Shown here: positions 19,106 through 26,379 of the stretch, piece after piece
Layout: each line of letters starts with the position of its first letter
Position numbering within the stretch: the stretch's first letter is position 1
Assembly: GCF_040529065.1 (NCBI RefSeq)
Contig: NZ_CP132343.1
Location: 2,480,001-2,544,000 of the forward strand
Direction of reading: 5' to 3'
Source: Xanthomonas sacchari
Lineage (GTDB): Bacteria > Pseudomonadota > Gammaproteobacteria > Xanthomonadales > Xanthomonadaceae
DNA: 64,000 bases
Translations under genes and position numbers: made by a program
Notes under the pieces: generated by a model
Database searches by the model: none
The model's input: the letters and a program-made list of their open reading frames with translations, nothing else
What the model was told of the DNA's origin: nothing

Positions 19106-19846
19106 TCAATGCAAGAAACCGGCCAGTTTCGATTCGATGTTGCGCGGGTTCTCGCCCTGGGCGATGGCGATCAACCCTTCGATGATCATTTCGCGCTCGC
19201 CGCAGCTGTGCTTGATCACGCTCTTGAGCTTGGCGGCCATCGGCAGGAACAGCAGGTTGGCCGAGGCGATGCCGTAGATGGTGGCGGTGAACGCGGCGGC
19301 GATGCCATGGCCGAGCTTGCTCGGGTCGGCCAGATTCTTCATCACCGCGATCAGCCCCAGCACCGCGCCGATGATGCCCAGGGTCGGGGCGTAGATGCCC
19401 ATGCCCTCGAACACCTTGGCCGCGGCCAGGTCGCAATGTTCCTGGCCTTCCAGGTCGATCTCCAGCATGTGCCGGATGGCTTCCGGCTCCACGCCGTCCA
19501 CCAGCATCTGCAGGCCCTTGCGCACGAACGGGTCCTGCTGCTGCGGCACCTGGTTCTCCAGGCCGAGCAGGCCCTGGCGGCGCGCGATGTTGCTCCATTC
19601 CACGATCTGCTTGAGCAGCGCCTGGCGATCGCTCGGCGGCGGCCACAGGATCCACTTGGCGATCTGGAAGGCACGGCGGAACACCGACGGCGGGGTATGC
19701 ACCAGGATCGCGGCGACGGTGCCGACGATCACGATCACGAACGCAGCCGGCGACCACAGCGCCGAAATGCCGGCGCCCTTGAGGATGCTGCCGCCGATGA
19801 GCGACAGAATCGCCAACAGCAGGCCGATGAGACTGAGCTTGTCCAT
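19106..19846 (-). CDS. motC: Flagellar motor stator protein MotC (MotA family)
   Basis: A 246-residue MotA-type protein with four membrane spans: about 5-25, 33-50, 148-170 and 183-203. The conserved third and fourth spans read MGIYAPTLGIIGAVLGLIAV and GHGIAAAFTATIYGIASANL. The cytoplasmic loop carries charged residues that contact FliG. It forms the stator with MotD. It is the first gene of the motC-motD-parA-parP unit. The sigma-28 type -10 box ends only seven bases before the ATG, and those bases (CTCCTGC) hold no purine-rich ribosome site, so the message may be leaderless. Confidence 0.94.
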   Translation of the reverse strand: MDKLSLIGLLLAILSLIGGSILKGAGISALWSPAAFVIVIVGTVAAILVHTPPSVFRRAFQIAKWILWPPPSDRQALLKQIVEWSNIARRQGLLGLENQVPQQQDPFVRKGLQMLVDGVEPEAIRHMLEIDLEGQEHCDLAAAKVFEGMGIYAPTLGIIGAVLGLIAVMKNLADPSKLGHGIAAAFTATIYGIASANLLFLPMAAKLKSVIKHSCGEREMIIEGLIAIAQGENPRNIESKLAGFLH

Positions 19847-19853
19847 GCAGGAG

Positions 19854-19880
19854 GTATCGGCCAGGGGCCAGGGGACTTGA
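19854..19880 (-). promoter_or_regulatory. Sigma-28 type promoter abutting the motC start codon
   Basis: The minus strand reads TCAAGTCC-N11-GCCGATAC, with the -10 box ending seven bases before the motC ATG. The expected start of transcription therefore falls on or within a base or two of the ATG. Confidence 0.7.
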
Positions 19881-19885
19881 TGGGG

Positions 19886-20167
19886 GCGGGATTCGGGAAT
19901 CGGGATTTGGGATTGGCAAGAGCGCGAGGGCGGAGGGTTGGTCGGTGTGTCGTAGGAGCGGCTTCAGCCGCGACGCGCGGACCTTGGCGCGTTGCCTAAG
20001 CACAATCGTTCGGATCGTCTCGGCAATTGGCACTGCGCTGCGCGCGCTATCGCCAATCCCAGCCTCACCGCGTCGCGGCTGAAGCCGCTCCTACGGCGGA
20101 ATCAGGGAAAACGAGGCGCCAGGGAAGCCGCTTTGACGATTCCCCAATCCCCATTCCCCATTCCCGG
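19886..20167. repeat. Nested inverted repeats between motC and cheA
   Basis: The 325-bp gap holds two layers of inverted repeats and no gene. The outer layer is GGGAATC/GGGATT heptads at 19886-19916, answered by ATTCCCC heptads at 20138-20167. The inner layer is a 26-bp perfect inverted repeat at 19952-19977 and 20069-20094, with core GGAGCGGCTTCAGCCGC, itself palindromic. The inner pair resembles REP/BIME elements common in xanthomonads and could fold into a large cruciform or hairpin after the cheA stop. Confidence 0.8.
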
Positions 20168-20171
20168 CTCC

Positions 20172-21926
20172 TCAAGCCTTCAAGCCATCCACATCCAGGA
20201 TCAGCGCCAGGCGGCCGTCGCCGATGAGGGTGGCGCCGGCGTAGCCGGGCAGGCCGCGCAGGGAGCGCGGCAGCGGCTTGATCACCACTTCCTCGCGGCC
20301 GCGGACCTGGTCCACCACCAGGCCCATGCGCGATTCGCCGGCCTGCAGCACCACCACGGTGAGCAGCGGCAGTTGCGGGGCGTCGATGTTGAGCCACTGG
20401 CGCAGGTCCACCAGCGGCAGGGTGTGCGACTGCCGGTCGAGCACGGCGCGGCCGTCGAACCAGCCCAGCGAGCGGCGCGGGGCGTGCAGCACTTCCACCA
20501 CGCGCGCCAGCGGCAGCGCATAGACGGTGTCGCCGGCCTGCACCAGCAGGGTCGGCAGGATCGCCAGGGTCAGCGGCACGCGGATCAGGAAGCGGCTGCC
20601 GCGGCCCAGTTCCGACTGGATCTGGATCTGCCCGCTGAGCTCGCGGATGCGCGACTGCACCACGTCCATGCCGACACCGCGGCCGGAGATGTCGGTGACC
20701 TCGGACTTGGTCGAGAAGCCGGGCAGGAACACCAGGTGCAGACATTCCTCGGTGGTCAGGCGGGCCGCGGCCTCGGGGTCGATCAGGCCCTTCTCGCGGG
20801 CCTTGGCGCGCAGCCGTTCCGGGTCGATGCCGGCGCCGTCGTCCTGCACCTCGATGCTGACGTAGTCGCCTTCCTGCTGCGCCGACAGGCGCACATGGCC
20901 GCCGCGCGGCTTGCCGGTGGCTTCGCGCAGCGCCGGGGCTTCGATGCCGTGGTCGATCGCGTTGCGCACCAGGTGCACCAGCGGATCGGCCAGCGCCTCG
21001 ACCAGGTTGCGGTCCAGTTCGGTGTCGGCGCCGATGAGCTCCAGCTCCACTTCCTTGTTGAGCGAGCGGGCAACGTCGCGCGCCACCTTGGGGAAGCGCG
21101 AGAACACCTTGCCGACCGGCTGCATGCGCGTGCGCATCACCGCCGACTGCAGGCGCGCGGTGGCGATGTCCAGGCTGCTGACCGCGCGGTCCAGTTCCTC
21201 GTCGCGCAGGCGCACGCGCAGGGTCTTGAGACGGTTGCGCGAGAGCACCAGTTCGCCGATCAGGTTGACGATCGCGTCCAGGCGCTTGGTGTCCACGCGC
21301 ACGGTGTGCTCGGGCTCGGCGGCCTTGGCCGGGGCGGCCGCGGCCTTGGGCGCGGCGCTGGGCGCACGCGGCGCCGGCTGCAGCGCCTGCGGCGTGGCTG
21401 CCGGCGGCGCATCGCCGTGCAACTGGTCCAGCAGCGCCTCGAATTCGTCGTCGCTGATCAGGTCCGCATCGCCCGCGGCGGCCGCGGGCGCCTTGGCGGC
21501 GGGTGCCGGCGCGGCGCTCTTGGCCGGTGCCGGCGCCGGCGCGGCGTCGCCGTGCGCGTCGAACTGCGCGATCAGCTCGGGCGGCGCGCGCGGCGGCTCC
21601 TGGCCGCTGCCGAAGGCGTCGAGCATCGACTGCAGGTAGTCCAGCGACTGCTGCGCGGCGTCGAAGTGCCGCGCCTGCAGGGTGGCCTGGCCGGCGCGGG
21701 CCATGCCCAGGGTTTCCTCCGCGGCGTGGCACAGCTCGACCATGGCGTTGATCGCCAGGAAGCCGGCGCCGCCCTTGAGCGTGTGGAAGCCGCGGAACAC
21801 GGCGTTGAGCTGGCCGCTGTCCTCGGGCGCCTGCTCCAGCGACACCAACTGCTCGCCGAGCCGGTCCAGGATTTCCTGGGCCTCGATGATGAAGTCGGCA
21901 GCGATGTCGTCGGGTACGGCGCTCAT
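20172..21926 (-). CDS. cheA: Chemotaxis histidine kinase CheA (flagellar cluster copy)
   Basis: A 584-residue kinase. The HPt domain has phospho-acceptor His48 (GFHTLKGG). An Ala/Pro-rich linker (about 110-205) contains a short conserved acidic stretch (DADLISDDEFEALLDQL) that may bind CheY or CheZ. Dimerisation helices, the ATPase core (HLVRNAIDHGIE, QDDGAGID, SGRGVGMDVV) and a C-terminal CheW-like domain follow. It starts four bases after the cheZ stop in the flhF-flhG-fliA-cheY-cheZ-cheA order seen in polar-flagellated gammaproteobacteria. It is the main kinase for swimming chemotaxis. cheB, which follows cheA in pseudomonads, is missing; a repeat-filled gap and motC come next. Confidence 0.95.
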   Translation of the reverse strand: MSAVPDDIAADFIIEAQEILDRLGEQLVSLEQAPEDSGQLNAVFRGFHTLKGGAGFLAINAMVELCHAAEETLGMARAGQATLQARHFDAAQQSLDYLQSMLDAFGSGQEPPRAPPELIAQFDAHGDAAPAPAPAKSAAPAPAAKAPAAAAGDADLISDDEFEALLDQLHGDAPPAATPQALQPAPRAPSAAPKAAAAPAKAAEPEHTVRVDTKRLDAIVNLIGELVLSRNRLKTLRVRLRDEELDRAVSSLDIATARLQSAVMRTRMQPVGKVFSRFPKVARDVARSLNKEVELELIGADTELDRNLVEALADPLVHLVRNAIDHGIEAPALREATGKPRGGHVRLSAQQEGDYVSIEVQDDGAGIDPERLRAKAREKGLIDPEAAARLTTEECLHLVFLPGFSTKSEVTDISGRGVGMDVVQSRIRELSGQIQIQSELGRGSRFLIRVPLTLAILPTLLVQAGDTVYALPLARVVEVLHAPRRSLGWFDGRAVLDRQSHTLPLVDLRQWLNIDAPQLPLLTVVVLQAGESRMGLVVDQVRGREEVVIKPLPRSLRGLPGYAGATLIGDGRLALILDVDGLKA

Positions 21927-21930
21927 AGCG

Positions 21931-22542
21931 TTACAGTCCCAGGCCCGAGAGCAGGTCGTCGGCGTCGTGCTGCGACACGCCGTGGCGGTCCAGGCCGGGC
22001 AGGGCCGGGCCGGCCAGGCTGCCGTCGGCCTTCTTGTTTTCTTCCTTCGGCGGCAGACCCAGCGCGCCGAAGCCCTCGTGCACGCGGCGCACGATGCCGG
22101 CGACGCGGCGGATGATCTGCCCGGTCAGGTCCTGGAAGCTCTGCGCCAGGGCCATTTCGGTGAGGTTGTGGCGGATCTTGTCGAGGATCTCGCTCTGGTC
22201 GCCGCTGAGGCCGCCGGCGGCGAGCTGGTCGGCCAGCGCACGGCATTCCTCGGCCAGGTCCAGGGTGCGGTGGCTGGCCTGTTCGGTCATCTCCACCACG
22301 TGGTCCAGGCGCGAGCAGGCGTCGTCCAGCTCGCCGGCCTCGCTGGGCACCACCGGCAGTTCGCCGAGCGCCTGCCCCAGATCGCGCGCGAGCCGGCTCA
22401 GGCCCTGCATCATCGGCCGCGTGCGCCAGGCGGCGAGGGTGTCGATCTCCCTGCGCCAGCCGGCCTCGTCGCCGTTTTCCAGCGCGTCCAGCGCGCCTTG
22501 CAGGCGTTCGATCAGGGCGGTACGTTCGGCGGTGGCTTCCAT
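21931..22542 (-). CDS. cheZ: CheY-P phosphatase CheZ
   Basis: A 203-residue, mostly helical protein with the catalytic stretch AQSFQDLTGQIIRR. This stretch contains the Gln that activates water for dephosphorylating CheY-P. The C terminus ends in DDLLSGLGL, the amphipathic CheY-binding tail of the family. It starts immediately after the cheY stop codon (TAAATG), so the two are translationally coupled. It removes phosphate from CheY to end the tumbling or reversal signal. Confidence 0.93.
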   Translation of the reverse strand: MEATAERTALIERLQGALDALENGDEAGWRREIDTLAAWRTRPMMQGLSRLARDLGQALGELPVVPSEAGELDDACSRLDHVVEMTEQASHRTLDLAEECRALADQLAAGGLSGDQSEILDKIRHNLTEMALAQSFQDLTGQIIRRVAGIVRRVHEGFGALGLPPKEENKKADGSLAGPALPGLDRHGVSQHDADDLLSGLGL

Positions 22543-22935
22543 TTAGGCGGTCGCTCCCAGGCGTTCGAAGATCTTGCCCAGCTTCTCCTGCAGCGTCTGC
22601 GCGGTGAACGGCTTGATGATGTAGCCGTTCACGCCGCACTGTGCGGCCTCGATGATCTGCTCGCGCTTCGCCTCGGCGGTGACCATCAGCACCGGCAGGT
22701 GCTTGAGCTTGTCGTCGGCGCGGATGTTGCGCAGCAGATCGATGCCGGTCATGCCCGGCATGTTCCAGTCGGTGACCACGAACTCGAACGGCGCCGAGCG
22801 CAGCGCGGCCAGGGCGCTGTTGCCGTCTTCGGCCTCGGCGGTATTGGTGAAGCCCAGATCGCCGAGCAGATTCTTGACGATGCGTCGCATCGTCGAGAAA
22901 TCGTCCACGATCAAAATCCGCATGTTCTTGTTCAC
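22543..22935 (-). CDS. cheY: Chemotaxis response regulator CheY
   Basis: A single receiver domain of about 130 residues. In numbering from the GTG at 22938 it has acidic residues at 12-13, phospho-acceptor Asp57 ([12 protein letters not shown]), the switch Thr in MVTAEA and the invariant Lys in IIKPF. It is the classical CheY that binds FliM when phosphorylated. AGGAG lies six bases before the GTG at 22935, which I take as start; GTG 22938 and ATG 22923 are alternatives. It sits between fliA and cheZ. It is more like enterobacterial CheY than the CheY at 15219. Confidence 0.94.
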   Translation of the reverse strand: MNKNMRILIVDDFSTMRRIVKNLLGDLGFTNTAEAEDGNSALAALRSAPFEFVVTDWNMPGMTGIDLLRNIRADDKLKHLPVLMVTAEAKREQIIEAAQCGVNGYIIKPFTAQTLQEKLGKIFERLGATA

Positions 22936-22954
22936 CACTGACTCCTAAGGGTTC

Positions 22955-23704
22955 CTATTCTTCGTCTTCCAGACCGGCATCGGCGACCTCGAACGCCTTC
23001 AGGCGTCCGCGCAACCGTACCGTGGCCTGGCCATGGATCTGACACACGCGCGACTCGCTGACCCCGAGCACCGCGCCGATTTCCTTGAGGTTCAATTCCT
23101 GCTCGTAGTACAGCGACAGCACCAACTGCTCGCGTTCGGGCAACTGCGCGATGGCCTTGCCCAGCTCGCGGCCGAATTCGCTGCGCTCGAGCATCTGCTG
23201 CGGATTGGGTCCGCCCTTGGCGATGGTATCCAGTTCGCCATGGTCCTCGATGCGCGACTCCAGGCTCAGCACCTGTCCGCGGGCGGCATCTTCCATCAAA
23301 CGCAGGTATTCGGGAAGCGGCATGTCCATTGCCGCGGCCACTTCGTTGGCGGCGGCGGCGCGGCCGGTGCTCTGTTCGATCTTGCGGATCGCCGAGGCGG
23401 CGTCGCGGGCGCGGCGGTGCACCGAGCGCGGCACCCAGTCGCCACGGCGGATCTCGTCGATCATCGCACCGCGGATGCGGATCGAGGCGTAGGTCTCGAA
23501 CGAGGCGCCCTGTTCGGCGTCGTAGCTGCGCGAGGCCTCGATCAGGCCGATCATGCCGGCCTGGATCAGATCGTCGATCTCGACGCTGGCCGGCAGCCGC
23601 GCCGCCAGGTGGTGGGCGATGCGCCGGACCAGGTCCGAGTGCTGGGTGATGTAGTCGTTGGCGCTGTTGCGCTGGACGGCGCGGTAGTGGGCGGCGGCGT
23701 TCAT
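22955..23704 (-). CDS. fliA: RNA polymerase sigma factor FliA (sigma-28)
   Basis: A 249-residue sigma factor. Region 2 reads HSDLVRRIAHHLAARLPASV and GASFETYASIRIRGAMIDEI. Region 3 is RSVHRRARDAASAI. Region 4 helix-turn-helix is NLKEIGAVLGVSESRVCQIH. It directs RNA polymerase to late flagellar and chemotaxis genes, and at least nine sites matching its consensus lie in this window. Its start overlaps the flhG stop by four bases, so it belongs to the flhA-flhF-flhG operon and is probably under sigma-54/FleQ control through flhB. Confidence 0.96.
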   Translation of the reverse strand: MNAAAHYRAVQRNSANDYITQHSDLVRRIAHHLAARLPASVEIDDLIQAGMIGLIEASRSYDAEQGASFETYASIRIRGAMIDEIRRGDWVPRSVHRRARDAASAIRKIEQSTGRAAAANEVAAAMDMPLPEYLRLMEDAARGQVLSLESRIEDHGELDTIAKGGPNPQQMLERSEFGRELGKAIAQLPEREQLVLSLYYEQELNLKEIGAVLGVSESRVCQIHGQATVRLRGRLKAFEVADAGLEDEE

Positions 23705-24585
23705 GCGGCCACCCCGCGCTGGATGATGCGTTCGACGAAGAACTCGACGTTGCCGCGCGGGGCGGTCGGCGCCTGCCAGCGCGCGGTGCGCCGGGCGATC
23801 TCGGAGATCGCCTGCGCCGACGGGCTGGACGGGTAGGCCTTGACCACCGGCTGCTGGCGCTGCACCGACAGGCGCAGCCAGTCGTCCTGCGGCACGCAGC
23901 CCAGGTAGTTCAGCGACACGTCGCCCAGGAACTTCTCGCAGACCCGGCTGAGCTTGTCGTACAGCAGGCGGCCTTCGTTGAGGTCGCGGACCATGTTGGC
24001 GACGATCTGCACCCGGTCCACGCCGCGCTCGCGCGAGAGGACCTTGATCAAGGCGTAGGCGTCGGTGATCGAGGCCGGCTCGTCGCAGACCACCACCACC
24101 GCGTCCTGCGCGGCCTGGCAGAAGGTCAGCACGCTGTCGGTGATGCCGGCGGCGGTGTCGACGATCATCACGTCCAGCTCGCGCTGCAACTCGGAGAACA
24201 CGTTGACCAGCCCCACGTGCTGGGCCGGCGGAAGCTCGGCCATGTAGCGGCGGCCGGAGGCGGCGGGCACCACCATCAGCCCGTTGGGCATGTCGATCAG
24301 CACCTCTTCCAGGGTGCAGCGCCCGGCCACCAGGTCGGCCACGGTGAACTTGGGGGTCAGGCCCAGCAGCACGTCGACGTTGGCCAGGCCCAGGTCGGCG
24401 TCCAGCAGCAGGGTGCGCTTGCCCATGTCGGCCAGCGCCATGGACAGGTTCACCGAGATGTTGGTCTTGCCCACGCCGCCCTTGCCGCCGGTCACGGCGA
24501 TGGTGCGCACCGGACCCAGCGGTTCGCTGCGCGTCGCCGACAGGGGGAAGGCATTGGTCAGATTGACGTAGTCACGCGACGGCAT
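23701..24585 (-). CDS. flhG: Flagellar number regulator FlhG (FleN), MinD-type ATPase
   Basis: The protein has 294 residues from the ATG at 24585 (MPSRDYVNLTNAF), which has CCGGAG upstream and overlaps the flhF end by 14 bases. It has the deviant P-loop GGKGGVGKT, the Walker B stretch VMIVDTAAGI and a C-terminal amphipathic helix. FlhG limits polar flagella to one by restraining FlhF, and in pseudomonads it also restrains FleQ. It lies between flhF and fliA, as in other polar-flagellated bacteria. The N-terminal DYVNLTNAFPLSATRSEP precedes the ATPase core and may correspond to the FlhF-activating segment. Confidence 0.94.
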   Translation of the reverse strand: MPSRDYVNLTNAFPLSATRSEPLGPVRTIAVTGGKGGVGKTNISVNLSMALADMGKRTLLLDADLGLANVDVLLGLTPKFTVADLVAGRCTLEEVLIDMPNGLMVVPAASGRRYMAELPPAQHVGLVNVFSELQRELDVMIVDTAAGITDSVLTFCQAAQDAVVVVCDEPASITDAYALIKVLSRERGVDRVQIVANMVRDLNEGRLLYDKLSRVCEKFLGDVSLNYLGCVPQDDWLRLSVQRQQPVVKAYPSSPSAQAISEIARRTARWQAPTAPRGNVEFFVERIIQRGVAA

Positions 24586-26209
24586 GGGTCTGCTCCGGAG
24601 TACAGGGCTTATCGGCAGCGCGCCGCAAATCTTCAAGGCGCAATACCAGGCTGGCGGCGTTGGCGCGGTGCAGGTCGTCCGGCACACGCTGTCCATCGGT
24701 CACCCAGGTGATGGGGAGGCGGTGGTCCACGACCACCGACAAGGCACTGCCGAACCGCCCGGTTTCGTCCAACTTGGTCATGATGACCCCCTGTGGGTCG
24801 GCGCCGGCGAACCGGCGCACCACCTCGTCCAGGTCGGAGAAATGGGCGTTGGCGGGGAGTACCAGCAAGGATCGGACCACCCGCGAGGCGCGCAGCCAGT
24901 GCAGCTGGGCAGCCAGGGCGCGGTCGCGCTGGCCCATGCCGGCGGTGTCGATCAGCACCAGCTTGTAGTCGGCCAGGCGCTCCAGCAGCTGCTGCAGCGC
25001 GGCGTCGCTGTCGGCCTCGTGCACGGCGATGCCGAGCTGGCGGCCGTAGCTGTGCAGCTGTTCGCGGCCGCCCACGCGGATGGTGTCGGTGGTGACCAGG
25101 GCCACGTCGCGGGCGGCATGGCGCTCCAGGAAGCGCGAGGCCAGCTTGGCGATGGTCGTGGTCTTGCCGGCGCCGGTGGGCCCGATCAGGGCGATCACGC
25201 CGCCTTCCTCGAGCGGGTCCAGCGGGGCGATCGGCAGGCGCTTGGACAGCAGGCCCAGCATCAGCCCGCGGCCACGGTGCAGCTCCAGGTCGGCGGGGAT
25301 CTGCATGACCACGTCGCGGGTGATGCCGCTGTCGAAGCCGTAGTCGTCCATCAGCTCCAGCGCCTGGGCGCGGACCGGCGAACCGCGCAGGCGCTCGTCG
25401 GTGAGGCGGTTCATCTCACGCTCGATCATCTGCCGCATCAGCGCCAGTTCGTCGCGCAGCTGCGTCAATTGTTCGTCGTTCTGCGGGGCGGGGAAGGTCG
25501 GCACCGCCGCCAGCGTGGCGGCCGCCGGGATTCCGGCAGCGGCCGGCGCGTCGGCCTTGGCCACGCTCGGCGCGGCCGGGGCCGGGGCCGGAGCCGTGCT
25601 CGGGCTCGCCAGCGGGGTCAGCGCCACCGCGGCGACGTCGTCGCGCCAGGCCGGCATGGCCTCGGCGGCCGGGGCCGGGGTGGCGGCGGCGAACGGGCTG
25701 GGCAGGGGCACGCTGATCGGGGCGTTGCGGAACACGTCCTCGGGGATGCTGAAGTCGGCGCGGCCGGTGACCGGTGCCGCGGCCTTGGCCGGGGCGGGCT
25801 GGCGTGCGGCGGCAGCCGGGGCGGCCGCGGCGGGCATCGCCGAGGCGGCCAGCGCCGCCGGCTGGGTCAGCGGCCGTGCGGCGGCAGCGGCCGGCGCGGC
25901 ACTGCCGCGGCGCTCGCTGATCGCGGCCATCATCGCCATCGCCGGGCTGGCGGCGGCGTTGTCGCTCCGTGCAGCGCGCGGAGCGGGAGCGGCCGGTGCC
26001 TGCGCGGCGGCGGCGCGCGGCGCCTCGTCCGGGCGCACCGCATCCAGCGCCCGCTGCACCAGGGCCTCGTCGTAGTTGCTGGCGGCGACGATCTCGATGC
26101 CCTCGTCGGTACGCCGATTGGACAGGATCACCGCATCCGGCCCGTGCTCGTCGCGCACCATCCGGAAGGCGGTGCGCATGTCGGGGGCGACAAAGCGTTT
26201 GATCTTCAT
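24572..26209 (-). CDS. flhF: Flagellar placement GTPase FlhF
   Basis: A 545-residue SRP-type GTPase. The N-terminal B domain (MKIKRFVAPDMRTAFRMVRD) is followed by a long Ala/Pro-rich linker at about 75-245. Next come the N domain and the G domain, with P-loop GPTGAGKTTTIAKLA, G3-like DTAGMGQRD and G4-like TKLDETG. FlhF marks the cell pole for flagellar assembly and works with FlhG. The linker is long, which is common for high-GC genomes. A 170-bp repeat-filled gap separates it from flhA. Confidence 0.95.
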   Translation of the reverse strand: MKIKRFVAPDMRTAFRMVRDEHGPDAVILSNRRTDEGIEIVAASNYDEALVQRALDAVRPDEAPRAAAAQAPAAPAPRAARSDNAAASPAMAMMAAISERRGSAAPAAAAARPLTQPAALAASAMPAAAAPAAAARQPAPAKAAAPVTGRADFSIPEDVFRNAPISVPLPSPFAAATPAPAAEAMPAWRDDVAAVALTPLASPSTAPAPAPAAPSVAKADAPAAAGIPAAATLAAVPTFPAPQNDEQLTQLRDELALMRQMIEREMNRLTDERLRGSPVRAQALELMDDYGFDSGITRDVVMQIPADLELHRGRGLMLGLLSKRLPIAPLDPLEEGGVIALIGPTGAGKTTTIAKLASRFLERHAARDVALVTTDTIRVGGREQLHSYGRQLGIAVHEADSDAALQQLLERLADYKLVLIDTAGMGQRDRALAAQLHWLRASRVVRSLLVLPANAHFSDLDEVVRRFAGADPQGVIMTKLDETGRFGSALSVVVDHRLPITWVTDGQRVPDDLHRANAASLVLRLEDLRRAADKPCTPEQTHAVA

Positions 26210-26220
26210 GGGTGGGAGCC

Positions 26221-26375
26221 GGGAATGGTGAATGGGGAATGGGGAATGGATGCGTGATCGGTGCCGATACGTGGCGGGCCGCGGTGTCGTGTCTGGTTTT
26301 TCGTGATCGTGTTCATTGCTCTCTCCGCTGCCGGGGCAAGGGTGCGATTCCCCATTCCCTGTTCCCGATTCCCGT
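26221..26375. repeat. Inverted GGGAATG heptad repeats between flhA and flhF
   Basis: Tandem GGGAATGG-like heptads at 26221-26250 face ATTCCC heptads at 26347-26375 across about 100 bp without a gene. The same heptads bracket the motC-cheA gap, so this is a dispersed intergenic element. The arms could pair in mRNA between flhA and flhF. Confidence 0.75.
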
Positions 26376-26379
26376 CATC

